39,676 nucleotides of DNA. It comes from Pyrinomonadaceae bacterium. GTDB lineage: Bacteria; Acidobacteriota; Blastocatellia; Pyrinomonadales; Pyrinomonadaceae. Below, piece by piece: positions 1-8,032 of this stretch; within the stretch, counting starts at the first letter, position 1, and every line of letters begins with the position of its first letter. Made by a program: the position numbers and the translations under genes. Below the pieces are notes generated by a model. It did not search any database, was not told the DNA's origin, and worked only from the letters and a program-made list of their open reading frames with translations. Where the stretch lies: NCBI GenBank assembly GCA_013003295.1, contig JABDJV010000394.1, positions 1 to 39,676 of the forward strand, read 5' to 3'.

Positions 1-144
1 CAACATGCAGAAACACGCACGCAGTAAGTGTGCCGACTGTAGTCTAAGTGCATCGGGCTGCAAGAGTATCGTTAAATCCCTAGCACAGCGTCAACGTTTC
101 AGATACCAACTTGCAGAAACTCGCACGCAGTAAGTGTGCCGACT
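1..144. repeat. Two direct copies of a 38-bp repeat (1-38 and 107-144)
   Basis: The same 38-bp string occurs at 1-38 and 107-144 with two mismatches (positions 5 and 15 of the unit), 106 bp apart. Each copy contains GCACGCAGTAAGTGTGC, which can fold into a small hairpin (GCACGC/GTGTGC with one wobble). The array probably extends left of the window. No convincing gene lies in 1-249. The opposing 72-aa ORF at 91-309 overlaps the patatin start and looks like a shadow. Confidence 0.75.
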
Positions 145-249
145 CTTCAACAGAAGCGCAATGGTCTTATATGACAAAAGTGCACACTCTTTGCAGCACC
201 GGTTTTGGCCTGTACAACCAACGCACTCTTTTGAGACGATAATCAGGCT

Positions 250-1032
250 ATGGCGAGAAAAAAAGTAGGACTGGCATTGTCGGGCGGTGCCGCAAGGGGT
301 TTCGCACATCTTGGCGTTCTCAAAGTGCTCAAAGAAAACAATATCCCAATCGATTTTATCGCCGGGACATCGGCGGGGTCATTTGCGGGCGGAGCCTTCG
401 CCGCGGGAATGTCGATCAATGAAATAGTCAAGATCGGAGAAAAGATCAGCTGGTTTAAGATCAGCGGGTTGTCGTTTTCCGCAAAGGGGTTGATCTCAAA
501 TGCGCCGATCGCACACCTTATTAAGGAGAGGTTTCCACATAATAGATTTGAGGATCTGATGATCCCGTTCGCGGCGGTTGCTACTGATCTTGAAACCGGA
601 AAAGAAAAGGTGTTCAAGGAAGCAGGCGATTTGGGTTTCGCTATTTGTGCAAGCTGCGCGATCCCCGGGATATTTGCTCCGCTCCAGGATACGGATGGCC
701 GGCTTTATATCGACGGAGGCGTTGTTTCACCGGTTCCGACGGAAGCTGTGCGCGGGATGGGGGCGGACATTGTCATTGCAGTGGATGTCATTTCCTCGGG
801 CGCAACTTACTGGGGAAAACCCTCAACGCTGGTAGGGATAATTTTTCAATCGGGCATGATGCTACTCAGAACGGCCTCGCAGCACCAGCATTTTCAAGCA
901 GATGTCGTCGTTATACCTGAGATAGCGCATTTGCGGCCCGATGAGATCCGGAAAATGAATGAATTCGTCGAATTGGGCGAAAAGGCCGCAGCGGATCAAA
1001 TCGATCAGATAAAACGAATTATCGAATCCTAG
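250..1032 (+). CDS. Patatin-like phospholipase (RssA/YchK-like)
   Basis: Predicted lipid acyl hydrolase using a Ser-Asp dyad. The oxyanion glycine-rich motif GGAARG lies at residues 12-17. The nucleophile elbow GTSAG has Ser41. The dyad motif DGG follows at Asp155. The length of 260 aa suits the small bacterial RssA-type patatins, and there is no signal peptide, so a cytosolic or membrane-peripheral location is expected. The ATG at 250 gives the complete N-terminal strand before GGAARG; its upstream Shine-Dalgarno is weak. It converges with the symporter gene, with only 3 bp between the two stop codons. Substrate is unknown. Confidence 0.9.
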   Translation: MARKKVGLALSGGAARGFAHLGVLKVLKENNIPIDFIAGTSAGSFAGGAFAAGMSINEIVKIGEKISWFKISGLSFSAKGLISNAPIAHLIKERFPHNRFEDLMIPFAAVATDLETGKEKVFKEAGDLGFAICASCAIPGIFAPLQDTDGRLYIDGGVVSPVPTEAVRGMGADIVIAVDVISSGATYWGKPSTLVGIIFQSGMMLLRTASQHQHFQADVVVIPEIAHLRPDEIRKMNEFVELGEKAAADQIDQIKRIIES

Positions 1033-1035
1033 ATC

Positions 1036-2478
1036 CTAAGAATCCGATTCAACCGAATTAGTCATTAGACTCACGAGAATTGTTATTACAAAACTTCCTA
1101 GAAATGCGGGAATCAGCTCATAAATATTCCAGATATTCTCTTTGAAAAAGGGAACCAGTTTCCATAGAAAGATCAGAACACCGCCGGTTATGATCCCGGC
1201 AATAACACCTGCTCGGGTGCTGCCTTTCCAGAATAGTGTCAGCAGCGAGGTAGAGCCGATCGTTGCGCCCAATCCTCCCCACGCGAAAAGCACCAGCCAG
1301 AAGACCAGATCGCTTGCAAAAAGCCCAAAAAACAAGGCGAGCAAAACCAGAACCGCAACGACGCAGCGGCTGATGAACACTAAAGTCCGACTGTCAATTT
1401 CACTATCCTTGAGGATGAGTTTCTGATAGAAATCTCTGACGATCGCCGAGGCCGCGACGAGTAATTGTGAATCGGCTGAAGACATGATCGCAGAAAAAAT
1501 CGCGGCTATTATAAATCCGAATAGCAGCGGATTTAGCAATTGACTCGCCAGAAAAGGAAAGGCCTGTTCGGCATCTCCGGAGGGCAGTGTGGAAACTTCC
1601 GGGAAATAAGCACGGGCAGCAAAGCCTATCGAGATCGCTCCAAGAGCCAAGACCACGTTCCAAAAGGTTCCCATTATTGCGGCCGATCGAAGATCTTCCG
1701 GTTTGTCGATCGACATATAGCGGACCAATATATGCGGGTTTCCCGGAGCCCCGAGTCCGATCCCAAGATAACCGATCATCACTCCCCAGGAGACCGCCTC
1801 AAGATCAAAAAACATTTTGTCAGCCTGAACTACGGTCTCGACGATCGGCGTCCAACCTCCGAAATTAATTACCGCAACGATCGGCAGAACGACCAATGCC
1901 AGCAGCATAAAAAAGGCTTGAACAATATCGGTTTTACTCACTGCCATGAATCCGCCGAGGGTTGTGTAAATCAAAATTATTGCCGCCGTCAGAAAAACTC
2001 CGGTCGTTTGTTCGATCCCAAAGCTTCCAAAGAAGGCCTTTCCACCGGCAACAAACTGCGCCGAGACATACGCAACCATAAATACAGCTATAACTAAAAC
2101 AAGGAGCCCCCGAAGCAGGCCGGATCGGTCGCCCAACTGAGAAACGTAGAAATCCGGGATGGTGATGTCGTCATTCTCCTCTGTTAATTTCCGAAGTTTT
2201 GGAGCATAAAAAAAGAAAAGCAGGCATTCAACGACGATGTATCCGAGTGCCGCCCAAATCGCTGCGATCCCTTTTGCATAAGCGATCCCAACGAATCCCA
2301 AAAGCAGCCAGGCGCTTCTGCCCGATGCCACAGCCGAGATTGCAACGACATATTTATTGAGCGATCTATTTGCGAGGAAATATGCCCCAACTCCGGTGGA
2401 AGACGAGCGGGCGGATATCATCCCGATAGCTATCAAAGCGACCAGATAAATGACAAAACCGATGATCGAGAGATTCAT
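1036..2478 (-). CDS. putP: Sodium/solute symporter, PutP (sodium/proline) type
   Basis: Member of the solute:sodium symporter (SSS) family, with 480 aa and about 13 hydrophobic segments spread over the whole length. The N-terminal region has the pattern SGRSAWLLLG, corresponding to the S-x-x-S-x-W-L-L-x-G stretch of PutP. The segment SSADSQLLVAASAIVRDFYQ matches the conserved TM8-9 region with Na+-site serines. It probably imports proline or a related compound with Na+ across the inner membrane. Proline specificity is inferred from overall PutP resemblance and is not proven. It stands alone on the minus strand, with no proline dehydrogenase nearby. Confidence 0.85.
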   Translation of the reverse strand: MNLSIIGFVIYLVALIAIGMISARSSSTGVGAYFLANRSLNKYVVAISAVASGRSAWLLLGFVGIAYAKGIAAIWAALGYIVVECLLFFFYAPKLRKLTEENDDITIPDFYVSQLGDRSGLLRGLLVLVIAVFMVAYVSAQFVAGGKAFFGSFGIEQTTGVFLTAAIILIYTTLGGFMAVSKTDIVQAFFMLLALVVLPIVAVINFGGWTPIVETVVQADKMFFDLEAVSWGVMIGYLGIGLGAPGNPHILVRYMSIDKPEDLRSAAIMGTFWNVVLALGAISIGFAARAYFPEVSTLPSGDAEQAFPFLASQLLNPLLFGFIIAAIFSAIMSSADSQLLVAASAIVRDFYQKLILKDSEIDSRTLVFISRCVVAVLVLLALFFGLFASDLVFWLVLFAWGGLGATIGSTSLLTLFWKGSTRAGVIAGIITGGVLIFLWKLVPFFKENIWNIYELIPAFLGSFVITILVSLMTNSVESDS

Positions 2479-2535
2479 AATGTCTATTTACAGGTCAAAT
2501 ATATCAAAAATAGTCAAAAGCGGCGCATTACGATA

Positions 2536-2569
2536 TAAAAAGGCCCCAAACGTTGTTTCGCCCGGGGCC
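2536..2569 (-). terminator. Rho-independent terminator after the 2594-3205 gene
   Basis: Read on the minus strand, GGCCCC and GGGGCC form a 6-bp GC stem with a roughly 16-nt loop, followed directly by TTTTTATAT. It lies about 25 bp past the stop codon of the secreted protein gene. Confidence 0.75.
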
Positions 2570-2593
2570 AAAAATGTTCTGGTTTTTGTGAGT

Positions 2594-3205
2594 TTATCTG
2601 GGTTTGATCTCGATCTTCAGTTTGAAATCGCCCTCGGTCAAGCCTTCCGCTCCGGCGACTCCGATCAGGATACTGTAAGGGCTTCCTACCGAAATATACT
2701 CTACCTTTCTTGTACCGTCGTCTTTATTTGTAACCCGCCTTGTTTTGCTGACGTTTGCATAGATCGGATAACTCGCTTCGCAAGAAATTGACGAAGTGAC
2801 ATTTGGTGGAACCTGCTGCCGCCGCATTCCCTGTCTTAAAGCATAAAGATTGATCGCTTTTCCTTCTTTTGGCGTTACGATAATCTTCATTGCCGAAGCT
2901 GCCGGAAGGGTAATTCGATAAAAAACGTGGTTTCCGTTAAACATTTCAAAACGGGTTCCGGGAAAACACGCGACCGAGCTTCTTTCCGCCCAGCGAAGTG
3001 AAGAGAGCCTTGCGCCGTCTTTAATGTTTCCGGTAACTTCACCTGCATTGTATCCGGCAGGTAACTTCAGCGGCTTTACCTTAATCGGTTTCTGCTTTTC
3101 CGTAACTTTCTTTGTGCCTTTTGGACCAACCCCGGTCATCACCTGGGCGAACGCAAGGCTGCTCAACACGAATACCATCATCAACAAACTGATCACTGAT
3201 CTCAT
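2594..3205 (-). CDS. Secreted hypothetical protein, PPC-like ending
   Basis: 203 aa with a clear Sec signal peptide (about 20 residues, ending SSLAFA before Q). A lysine-rich linker follows, then a beta-rich domain without a catalytic motif that I recognise. Two cysteines (in SVACFPG and SISCEAS) could form a disulfide after export. The C-terminus (SPYSILIGVAG...GDFKLKIEIKP) resembles the last strands of pre-peptidase C-terminal (PPC)-type beta-sandwiches, but this is a weak resemblance. It is monocistronic, with its own terminator and a divergent intergenic region shared with the RRM gene. Function unknown. Confidence 0.7.
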   Translation of the reverse strand: MRSVISLLMMVFVLSSLAFAQVMTGVGPKGTKKVTEKQKPIKVKPLKLPAGYNAGEVTGNIKDGARLSSLRWAERSSVACFPGTRFEMFNGNHVFYRITLPAASAMKIIVTPKEGKAINLYALRQGMRRQQVPPNVTSSISCEASYPIYANVSKTRRVTNKDDGTRKVEYISVGSPYSILIGVAGAEGLTEGDFKLKIEIKPR

Positions 3206-3341
3206 ATAAATTCTCTCCTTAGCAAGATTTCTACTTATATTGTGGTTTATTTTTATACTATTTCAGCCCAACCCATTTCCTTTCTTTTAACTGACGGAAG
3301 TTTTCGATTTTTTTGCAGCAAAAAATAAGTTAATTGTGTGT

Positions 3342-3370
3342 TTGCAACTATTTAGAAAAAAGTGCATTAT
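3342..3370 (+). promoter_or_regulatory. Candidate sigma-70 promoter for the RRM gene
   Basis: TTGCAA (3342-3347) and CATTAT (3365-3370) are separated by exactly 17 bp, in an AT-rich stretch. Transcription from here would leave a leader of roughly 210 nt. This rests on pattern match only. Confidence 0.35.
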
Positions 3371-3556
3371 TACATCCGTTAATCCTTCTCTTACACCTGC
3401 GTAGGGTGTGCAAAGTCAAAGACGGTTTTTGGATGAATTAGAGCAGGTAAGTTTAAGTTAATACAGAAGTCGCTCCAGATAGAGCATCCGAAACACGACC
3501 CTTCGCGAGCCGTCCGTTTTTCTCCGAAGCCAAATCGATTCGACACTTCTTTTGAA

Positions 3557-3577
3557 TTTCCCCTTGAGGGAAAAAGG
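3557..3577 (+). promoter_or_regulatory. Leader hairpin abutting the RRM ribosome binding site
   Basis: TTTCCC (3557-3562) pairs with GGGAAA (3568-3573) around a 5-nt loop. The 3' arm runs into the AAAAAGG Shine-Dalgarno of the RRM gene (start 3587). Such a stem could modulate ribosome access with temperature or by protein binding. That role is inferred. Confidence 0.4.
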
Positions 3578-3586
3578 TAAATTATT

Positions 3587-3910
3587 ATGTCAAGCAAACT
3601 TTATGTAGGAAATCTTTCCTTTAGTACAACTGATCAAGAATTAGAAGATGTTTTTGCAGAACACGGAACAGTTGAATCAACAAATATCATCACAGATCGC
3701 GATACCGGACGCTCACGCGGATTCGGCTTTGTCGAAATGTCCAGCGCTGAAGAAGCTCAAAGCTGTATCGCAGAATTGGACGGCAAAGAAGTAGATGGTC
3801 GCAATTTGAAAGTAAACGAAGCTAAGCCACGCGAAAATCGCGGCGGCGGAGGCGGCGGCGGACGCGGCGGATACGGCGGCGGTGGAAATCGCGGCGGTTC
3901 ACGCTGGTAA
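3587..3910 (+). CDS. Glycine-rich RRM RNA-binding protein
   Basis: 107-aa cytoplasmic RNA-binding protein with one RNA recognition motif. RNP2 LYVGNL is at residues 5-10 and RNP1 RGFGFVE at 44-50, with the aromatic residues Tyr6, Phe46 and Phe48 that stack on RNA. The tail from about residue 86 is almost only Gly and Arg (RGG-like), as in cyanobacterial Rbp proteins and plant glycine-rich RNA-binding proteins. Those relatives are often cold-induced and act as RNA chaperones. Codon choice in the tail is strongly GGC-biased. It has its own strong terminator, so it is probably monocistronic. Targets are unknown. Confidence 0.93.
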   Translation: MSSKLYVGNLSFSTTDQELEDVFAEHGTVESTNIITDRDTGRSRGFGFVEMSSAEEAQSCIAELDGKEVDGRNLKVNEAKPRENRGGGGGGGRGGYGGGGNRGGSRW

Positions 3911-3940
3911 GCATCTTGGGCATTTACTAGTGTCTGAAAA

Positions 3941-3973
3941 AAGAGCCCCTGGCATTTGCCGGGGGCTTTTTTT
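3941..3973 (+). terminator. Rho-independent terminator of the RRM gene
   Basis: AGCCCCTGGC and GCCGGGGGCT form a 10-bp stem (one mismatch or wobble) with loop ATTT, followed by TTTTTTT. It sits 30 bp after the RRM stop codon. Confidence 0.9.
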
Positions 3974-3997
3974 GTTGAGTTGTTGTTTTTAGTCCTT

Positions 3998-4084
3998 TCG
4001 CCGAAGGTGACATATTTAACAGCCAAAGGTACGGCGTTTCACCGCAACCCTAGGCTATTCTCGTTGTCGCTTTCAGCGACATGA
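3998..4084. repeat. Dispersed repeat 'CCGAAGGTGACA', copy 1
   Basis: Begins TCGCCGAAGGTGACATATTTA, continues through a GGTACGGCG...CCGCAACCCTAGG hairpin region, and ends with the palindrome GTCGCTTTCAGCGAC. The same order of blocks recurs at 4848-4945, so this is a mobile or amplified intergenic element and not a gene remnant. Confidence 0.7.
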
Positions 4085-4122
4085 AAAGACGACGGCTTTG
4101 CCTGATTGGGGCAGCCGGGATT

Positions 4123-4728
4123 CTAAACGGGCTTCTTATCCTTTAAATGCCTCGTCGTCTCTTCAGTGACGGAAGAAAATTCTTGTCGGGCTGATGGGGG
4201 CATTAAGAGCTCATTGGTTGTCGAGGCAACACGATCGGGATCTTTCGTTCCGGGTGCATCCAGGAGATCTTCAGCTTTCGAATCCTCGCTGGGAAGCGAA
4301 AAATGCACACCGTTTACGAGCAGCGCCACGCCGACGCACAAGGTCACTAACCCGAAGGCCGCCGCAATAAACATCTCTTCTTCTACAAAAATTCCTGCCA
4401 AAAGAAATCCGATCGCAATTCCGACCCCGACAAAAGACACAATACTGCCATTTCGAATCCGCCGCATTTTTCTTTCTTCCGGCGTTTCAAGAAATTTCTC
4501 CACTTCCGGCAGGATCTTTTTGGCAAACTTGCTTAGGTCGCTGGAGGATTCGGTCCTTTGAATTTTGGCTGCGAGCGCGCGTCCGATCTCCTCGCGCGCT
4601 GACACCGCCGAGGCCGTAAATTTTTCAGGACCTTCCAACGCCGTAGTGACGGAACCCAGATCGGTGCCGCAAGACCTGCAATATTGATTTGAGTTATTGT
4701 CCTTTAAGCCGCAACTCGGGCAAAACAT
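4123..4728 (-). CDS. Zinc-ribbon membrane protein (paralogue of 19190-19645)
   Basis: 201 aa. The N-terminus has a zinc-ribbon with two CxxC pairs (Cys3/Cys6 and Cys17/Cys20). A soluble, charged, helical stretch follows, then two hydrophobic segments at roughly residues 93-140 that should span the membrane, then a polar tail. The tail contains TTNELL...SSVTEETTRHL, which matches the tail of the zinc-ribbon protein at 19190-19645 (TTNQL...ASVVENTTRTL). The shared ends make these two paralogues. Function is unknown; the zinc-ribbon probably mediates a protein or nucleic-acid contact on the cytoplasmic side. Confidence 0.8.
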   Translation of the reverse strand: MFCPSCGLKDNNSNQYCRSCGTDLGSVTTALEGPEKFTASAVSAREEIGRALAAKIQRTESSSDLSKFAKKILPEVEKFLETPEERKMRRIRNGSIVSFVGVGIAIGFLLAGIFVEEEMFIAAAFGLVTLCVGVALLVNGVHFSLPSEDSKAEDLLDAPGTKDPDRVASTTNELLMPPSARQEFSSVTEETTRHLKDKKPV

Positions 4729-5163
4729 AGTGTCTCTCCAGTTTTTCTTGGTTAACTTCTAAAATAAATACGCTATTTGATAAATATAGTTCGCAACGAC
4801 TCCGCTTTTCAATCCATAACGATTTTCACTGACAAATAATATTCCTGTCGCCGAAGGTGACAGATATTATAGCCCAGGGTAAGGCGATTAGCCGCGACCC
4901 TGGGATGGTTCGGAGTCCAAACCGACGCTGAAAGTGTCGAACCATTTAGTTGGGGTATGAGGTCAGAATGATTCGGAGTTATGTTCGACTCCTTCAGAGT
5001 CGGATCTATGTTTTTAACCTGTCCCTCATCTCAATCGCTTTACCCTTGGCTTGTATCGATTTTCTATATCGCTTTCAGCAAAGGGAGTTTGTCGATTGAC
5101 GCTACGGCACATGTTTAAATTGACCCTTGCGATTTGTGGGTATGAGGGAGCATACCTGGGCGG
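4729..5163. other. 435-bp intergenic region rich in palindromes
   Basis: No credible coding region. It holds repeat copy 2 of the CCGAAGGTGACA family (4848-4945). After that come further short inverted or near-palindromic pieces (GACTCCTTCAGAGTC at 4988-5002; a partial TCGCTTTCAGC near 5070) and two similar GGTATGAGG(T/G) stretches (near 4955 and 5139). The left end includes the upstream region of the zinc-ribbon gene. Confidence 0.6.
4848..4945. repeat. Dispersed repeat 'CCGAAGGTGACA', copy 2
   Basis: Shares TCGCCGAAGGTGACA with copy 1, then CAGGGTAAGGCG...GCCGCGACCCTG, a well-paired hairpin. It ends with the palindrome CGACGCTGAAAGTGTCG, equivalent to GTCGCTTTCAGCGAC of copy 1. It is better conserved in its central hairpin than copy 1. 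Confidence 0.7.
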
Positions 5164-5721
5164 CTATATTTTTGTGACTATGTCGCCGGTTCGAATTGTA
5201 CCCTCCTGAATCACCTTTGCGTTGATCCCTCGCAAGTGGAGTTTCTTGCCTATTTCGGAATTTACAAATTTCATCGCTTCTAAACCAAAACGCTCGACAA
5301 ACTTTTTGCAGCCCGTGTGCGGTATCGGGGTAACTTCAATGACCGCTGATCCGATCTCAAGTCGCGCTCCGGGTGGAAGATTTTCATCGCTTAGATCCAG
5401 ATCGATGTAAAGTTGGTCGCCCGCGAGCTGCCATCTTGCCTTTTCTTGCGCGACCAAAGCGGTTGCGCGCGAATTCATGATATTCAGCTGCATTTCAGGG
5501 TGTCCGAATCCGTCGTTTGTACGGGAACTGCCGCGGGTTTTCCAGTTATCTCCAACGAGCCCGGCATCTTTATCCAGCTGTCCTTCCTTGAGGACCTCGC
5601 GTTCATTAATTTCGGGACGTCTAACTATCAATTCGAGCAAACCGTTGTTTTTCGGAGCTTGCTTGATCAGGTCCAATCCCGCTTCAAGTTCTTCATTTGT
5701 TAGGTGCCTGATATCAGTCAT
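5164..5721 (-). CDS. MOSC domain protein
   Basis: 185 aa covering a single MOSC (molybdenum cofactor sulfurase C-terminal) beta-barrel domain. The conserved cysteine of the family is present in TPIPHTGCKKF, preceded by ARLEIGSAVIEVTPIPH and followed by the typical GINAKVIQEGTIRTGDIV ending. MOSC proteins bind the molybdenum cofactor or carry sulfur and often act in detoxifying reductions such as YiiM/mARC. The exact substrate here is unknown. It lies 20 bp downstream of the exported protein gene at 5742-6707, so the two may be co-transcribed. No molybdenum cofactor genes are nearby. Confidence 0.85.
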   Translation of the reverse strand: MTDIRHLTNEELEAGLDLIKQAPKNNGLLELIVRRPEINEREVLKEGQLDKDAGLVGDNWKTRGSSRTNDGFGHPEMQLNIMNSRATALVAQEKARWQLAGDQLYIDLDLSDENLPPGARLEIGSAVIEVTPIPHTGCKKFVERFGLEAMKFVNSEIGKKLHLRGINAKVIQEGTIRTGDIVTKI

Positions 5722-5741
5722 AAACTCTTACTATCCGAAAG

Positions 5742-6707
5742 CTAATGTCGCGTATATCGCTTCCATGGGTGTTTTCCGTGGAAAAAGTTTGTGAAGCTTT
5801 GAAAAGGAGTTATAAACGTACGCAGGAGTCGAACGCTCCTCCGGCTCCTTCTTTTTTCGAGCCATCCTTTAAGGATATATTTGTCGATGACGTCTTCCCC
5901 GATCAAAACCAGAGTGCCAGCCGTCGGAGTAATAACTAAATCGACCCATCCCATACGGTTTGGTCCCACCCTGTCGTAAAGGCCGACGTTCCCGATCGAG
6001 GCTTCACTGATGGGACCAAGCTCAAACTGAGTGCTCCAAGCTGCGGACCAGGCCATCGCCTTCGCGCGGCTTTTCCAATATTCCTTCGACCGGCCGAATT
6101 CTTGCCGTCGTGATCTTTCGCTGTTGTTAATAAAAATCCTACCGGTTACTGCTCCCTGCATTGGGTGGGCAACATAATTTGTGAAGACACTGTCGCCATC
6201 CCGCCATTTTCCGAGGTTTTTGACCGATCTTCCCCAGTCACGGAAAAATGGTCCTTTGATCTCTCTTCGAGTCTTTTTTTGGAGCATTCGCAGGCTCTGC
6301 TGAACTCCGAGGAAGTATAAGGATTCGACGATAGCAGTTTTCCAATGAAACTTATCGCCTGCGTTCGTCTGAGGTTTGAGCGACTTTCCGGAAAAACTCT
6401 TCGATTTAACTTCCTCCAGAATGTCGATCTTTTTTGGTTTGAGCGGTGAGAATTTCGCCGCGGGGACGGATTCCGGCTTGAGTTCTGCCAGCTTTTTGTT
6501 CAAATTTGTTCCCGGACTCTTTTCTTCAGCTATGTTTTCAGCGCTCGAAAATACTGGCGAAGGATCCTCTTCTACGGAAGCGGCTGGCGTCCGATCGTTT
6601 GCCTCCAAAGTCTCGTTTTTGGCAGGATTCGGGTCCGGTTGAGATTCCTGTGAAAAGACACAAGTAAGACTTAAGAGGACAGTCATGATGAGCAATACTA
6701 ACTTCAT
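5742..6707 (-). CDS. Exported hypothetical protein
   Basis: 321 aa beginning with a Sec signal peptide (MKLVLLIMTVLLSLTCVFSQ). Then comes a low-complexity, Pro/Glu/Ser/Lys-rich linker to about residue 110, followed by a globular domain. That domain has FHWKTAIVESLYFLGVQQ, then TNYVAHPMQGAVTGR, which recalls the HP-x-x-G signature of DUF3943-type outer-membrane-associated proteins. Hydrophobic stretches (TPTAGTLVLIGEDVIDKY) suggest membrane contact. I cannot assign a function. It is followed after 20 bp by the MOSC gene. Confidence 0.65.
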   Translation of the reverse strand: MKLVLLIMTVLLSLTCVFSQESQPDPNPAKNETLEANDRTPAASVEEDPSPVFSSAENIAEEKSPGTNLNKKLAELKPESVPAAKFSPLKPKKIDILEEVKSKSFSGKSLKPQTNAGDKFHWKTAIVESLYFLGVQQSLRMLQKKTRREIKGPFFRDWGRSVKNLGKWRDGDSVFTNYVAHPMQGAVTGRIFINNSERSRRQEFGRSKEYWKSRAKAMAWSAAWSTQFELGPISEASIGNVGLYDRVGPNRMGWVDLVITPTAGTLVLIGEDVIDKYILKGWLEKRRSRRSVRLLRTFITPFQSFTNFFHGKHPWKRYTRH

Positions 6708-6820
6708 ATACTTTTGTAGGAATTAACTCTTCAACGTCAAAGTACTCGATATTATCTCTTTGAGATATGAAAGCAAACTCGCCATGGACAGGACCAAGCA
6801 CGAGTCAGGCTATGAGTATA

Positions 6821-7993
6821 TCAACGGGTTCTCGCCGGCACGAGCCGGAAGATCCGGTCATCCCGATCACTTGGTTTGCCTCGTCCGTCGCGGTTTGAGG
6901 TCGAAAAATATATGTAACCTTCCGGGCTGACCGCGACCTCGCGAATGCGCCCAAATTTTTTATTTAAAAGATATTCCTGGCCGATCACTTTTTGGTTTTG
7001 AATTACCAATCTAACGATCATTTTCCCTTTGAGAGTTCCAAAAAAGAAGTTGTTTTTATATTTCGGGAACGCATCGCCTCGGTAAAAGGATCCGCTAGCT
7101 GGCGCGACCGCTGGAGAATATTCTACCAACGGGGCCTGCATCCCTTTCTTTTTCATCTTATGGCTGATCTTGGCCCAACCGTAGTTTTTGCCACCCTCTA
7201 CGATATTTATTTCGTCGCCACCGGTACGTTTCTTAAATAGAGAAACCCCATCAATGAAACTTGGTCCGTGCTCGGTTTGAAACATTACACCGGATTCAGG
7301 ATGCCAGTCCATTCCTTGCGCATTACGGTGGCCGAAACTCCAAATCTCCGGGCGGGCATTTTTTCTGTCTACAAATGGATTGTCTTCCGGGACGCTTCCG
7401 TCATCATTCAATCGAAGCGTCTTCCCATTTATCGAACTAAGTTTTTGCGCGCGCTTTTGTTTAGTTGCGTCACCGGTAGTGATGTAGAGCTTACCGTCCT
7501 TGGGACCGAATCCCAGACGGGTTCCCGCATGAAATTTTGCCGCCGGTATTCGTTCGATGATGGTTTTCCGGTCCGCTAGTGTGTTGTTCGTTTCCCGGTA
7601 CCGGCTGACGCGAACAAATTTGTCACCCGCGTTTTCATAAACGTATGCGAAGTATAAAAGTTGGTTCTCGGTAAAATTTGGATGAAGAACGATTCCCATC
7701 AGCCCGGTTTCGCTTGAGAGTTTAACGTCCGGCAGGGTAAAAAGAGGCTTTTCGCGCAATGTTCCGCGCTCGATCACCCGAATTCTCCCAGGTCTTTCGG
7801 TGAAGAATATTCTTCCGTCCGGGGCAAAAGCAATTGACCAGGGAACTTCCAGGTTTTCCGCGACCGTTTCAACCAAGAATTCAGAGCGGTCGGCCGGACG
7901 AGGAATATCAGAATCATCCAGCGTAATTTGTTGCGGGCAAACAGCATTTGGGATCAAAGATACTACCACAAAAATCAAGATCTTTAGTTTCAT
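6821..7993 (-). CDS. PQQ-dependent sugar dehydrogenase (YliI/Asd-like)
   Basis: 390 aa exported six-bladed beta-propeller of the glucose/sorbosone dehydrogenase family, which oxidises aldose sugars in the periplasm with pyrroloquinoline quinone. There is a signal peptide of about 20 residues. Family motifs appear in order: VPWSIAFAPDGRIFFTERPG, ETGLMGIVLHPNF, FHAGTRLGFGPKDGKLYITTGD (with the catalytic-type His), GHRNAQGMDWHP, EHGP and GGDEINIVEGGKNYGW. No PQQ biosynthesis genes lie in the window, so the cofactor would have to come from elsewhere. It starts 39 bp after the serine hydrolase stop and may be co-transcribed with it. Confidence 0.92.
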   Translation of the reverse strand: MKLKILIFVVVSLIPNAVCPQQITLDDSDIPRPADRSEFLVETVAENLEVPWSIAFAPDGRIFFTERPGRIRVIERGTLREKPLFTLPDVKLSSETGLMGIVLHPNFTENQLLYFAYVYENAGDKFVRVSRYRETNNTLADRKTIIERIPAAKFHAGTRLGFGPKDGKLYITTGDATKQKRAQKLSSINGKTLRLNDDGSVPEDNPFVDRKNARPEIWSFGHRNAQGMDWHPESGVMFQTEHGPSFIDGVSLFKKRTGGDEINIVEGGKNYGWAKISHKMKKKGMQAPLVEYSPAVAPASGSFYRGDAFPKYKNNFFFGTLKGKMIVRLVIQNQKVIGQEYLLNKKFGRIREVAVSPEGYIYFSTSNRDGRGKPSDRDDRIFRLVPARTR

Positions 7994-8032
7994 ATTAAGT
8001 GTTGAATTCCAAAACCCCGCAATTTTATCGTG

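Larger units (their letters stand above)
3206..3586. other. Divergent intergenic region with long RRM leader
   Basis: 381 bp without a credible gene. The left part must hold the minus-strand promoter of the secreted protein. The right part holds a candidate plus-strand promoter (3342-3370) and then about 210 bp of leader ahead of the RRM gene. The 68-aa minus-strand ORF at 3391-3597 overlaps the RRM start and has no family features, so I treat it as spurious. Confidence 0.55.

Noticed and set aside
1028-1060. Terminator between the patatin and PutP genes
   Set aside because: Only GAATC/GATTC short pairing and no U-tract.
1540-2097. 185-aa plus ORF
   Set aside because: Lies antisense inside the PutP gene, with composition typical of a shadow frame.
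3757-4026. 89-aa proline-rich minus ORF
   Set aside because: Antisense translation of the Gly-rich tail (GGC/GCC read as proline) across the terminator.
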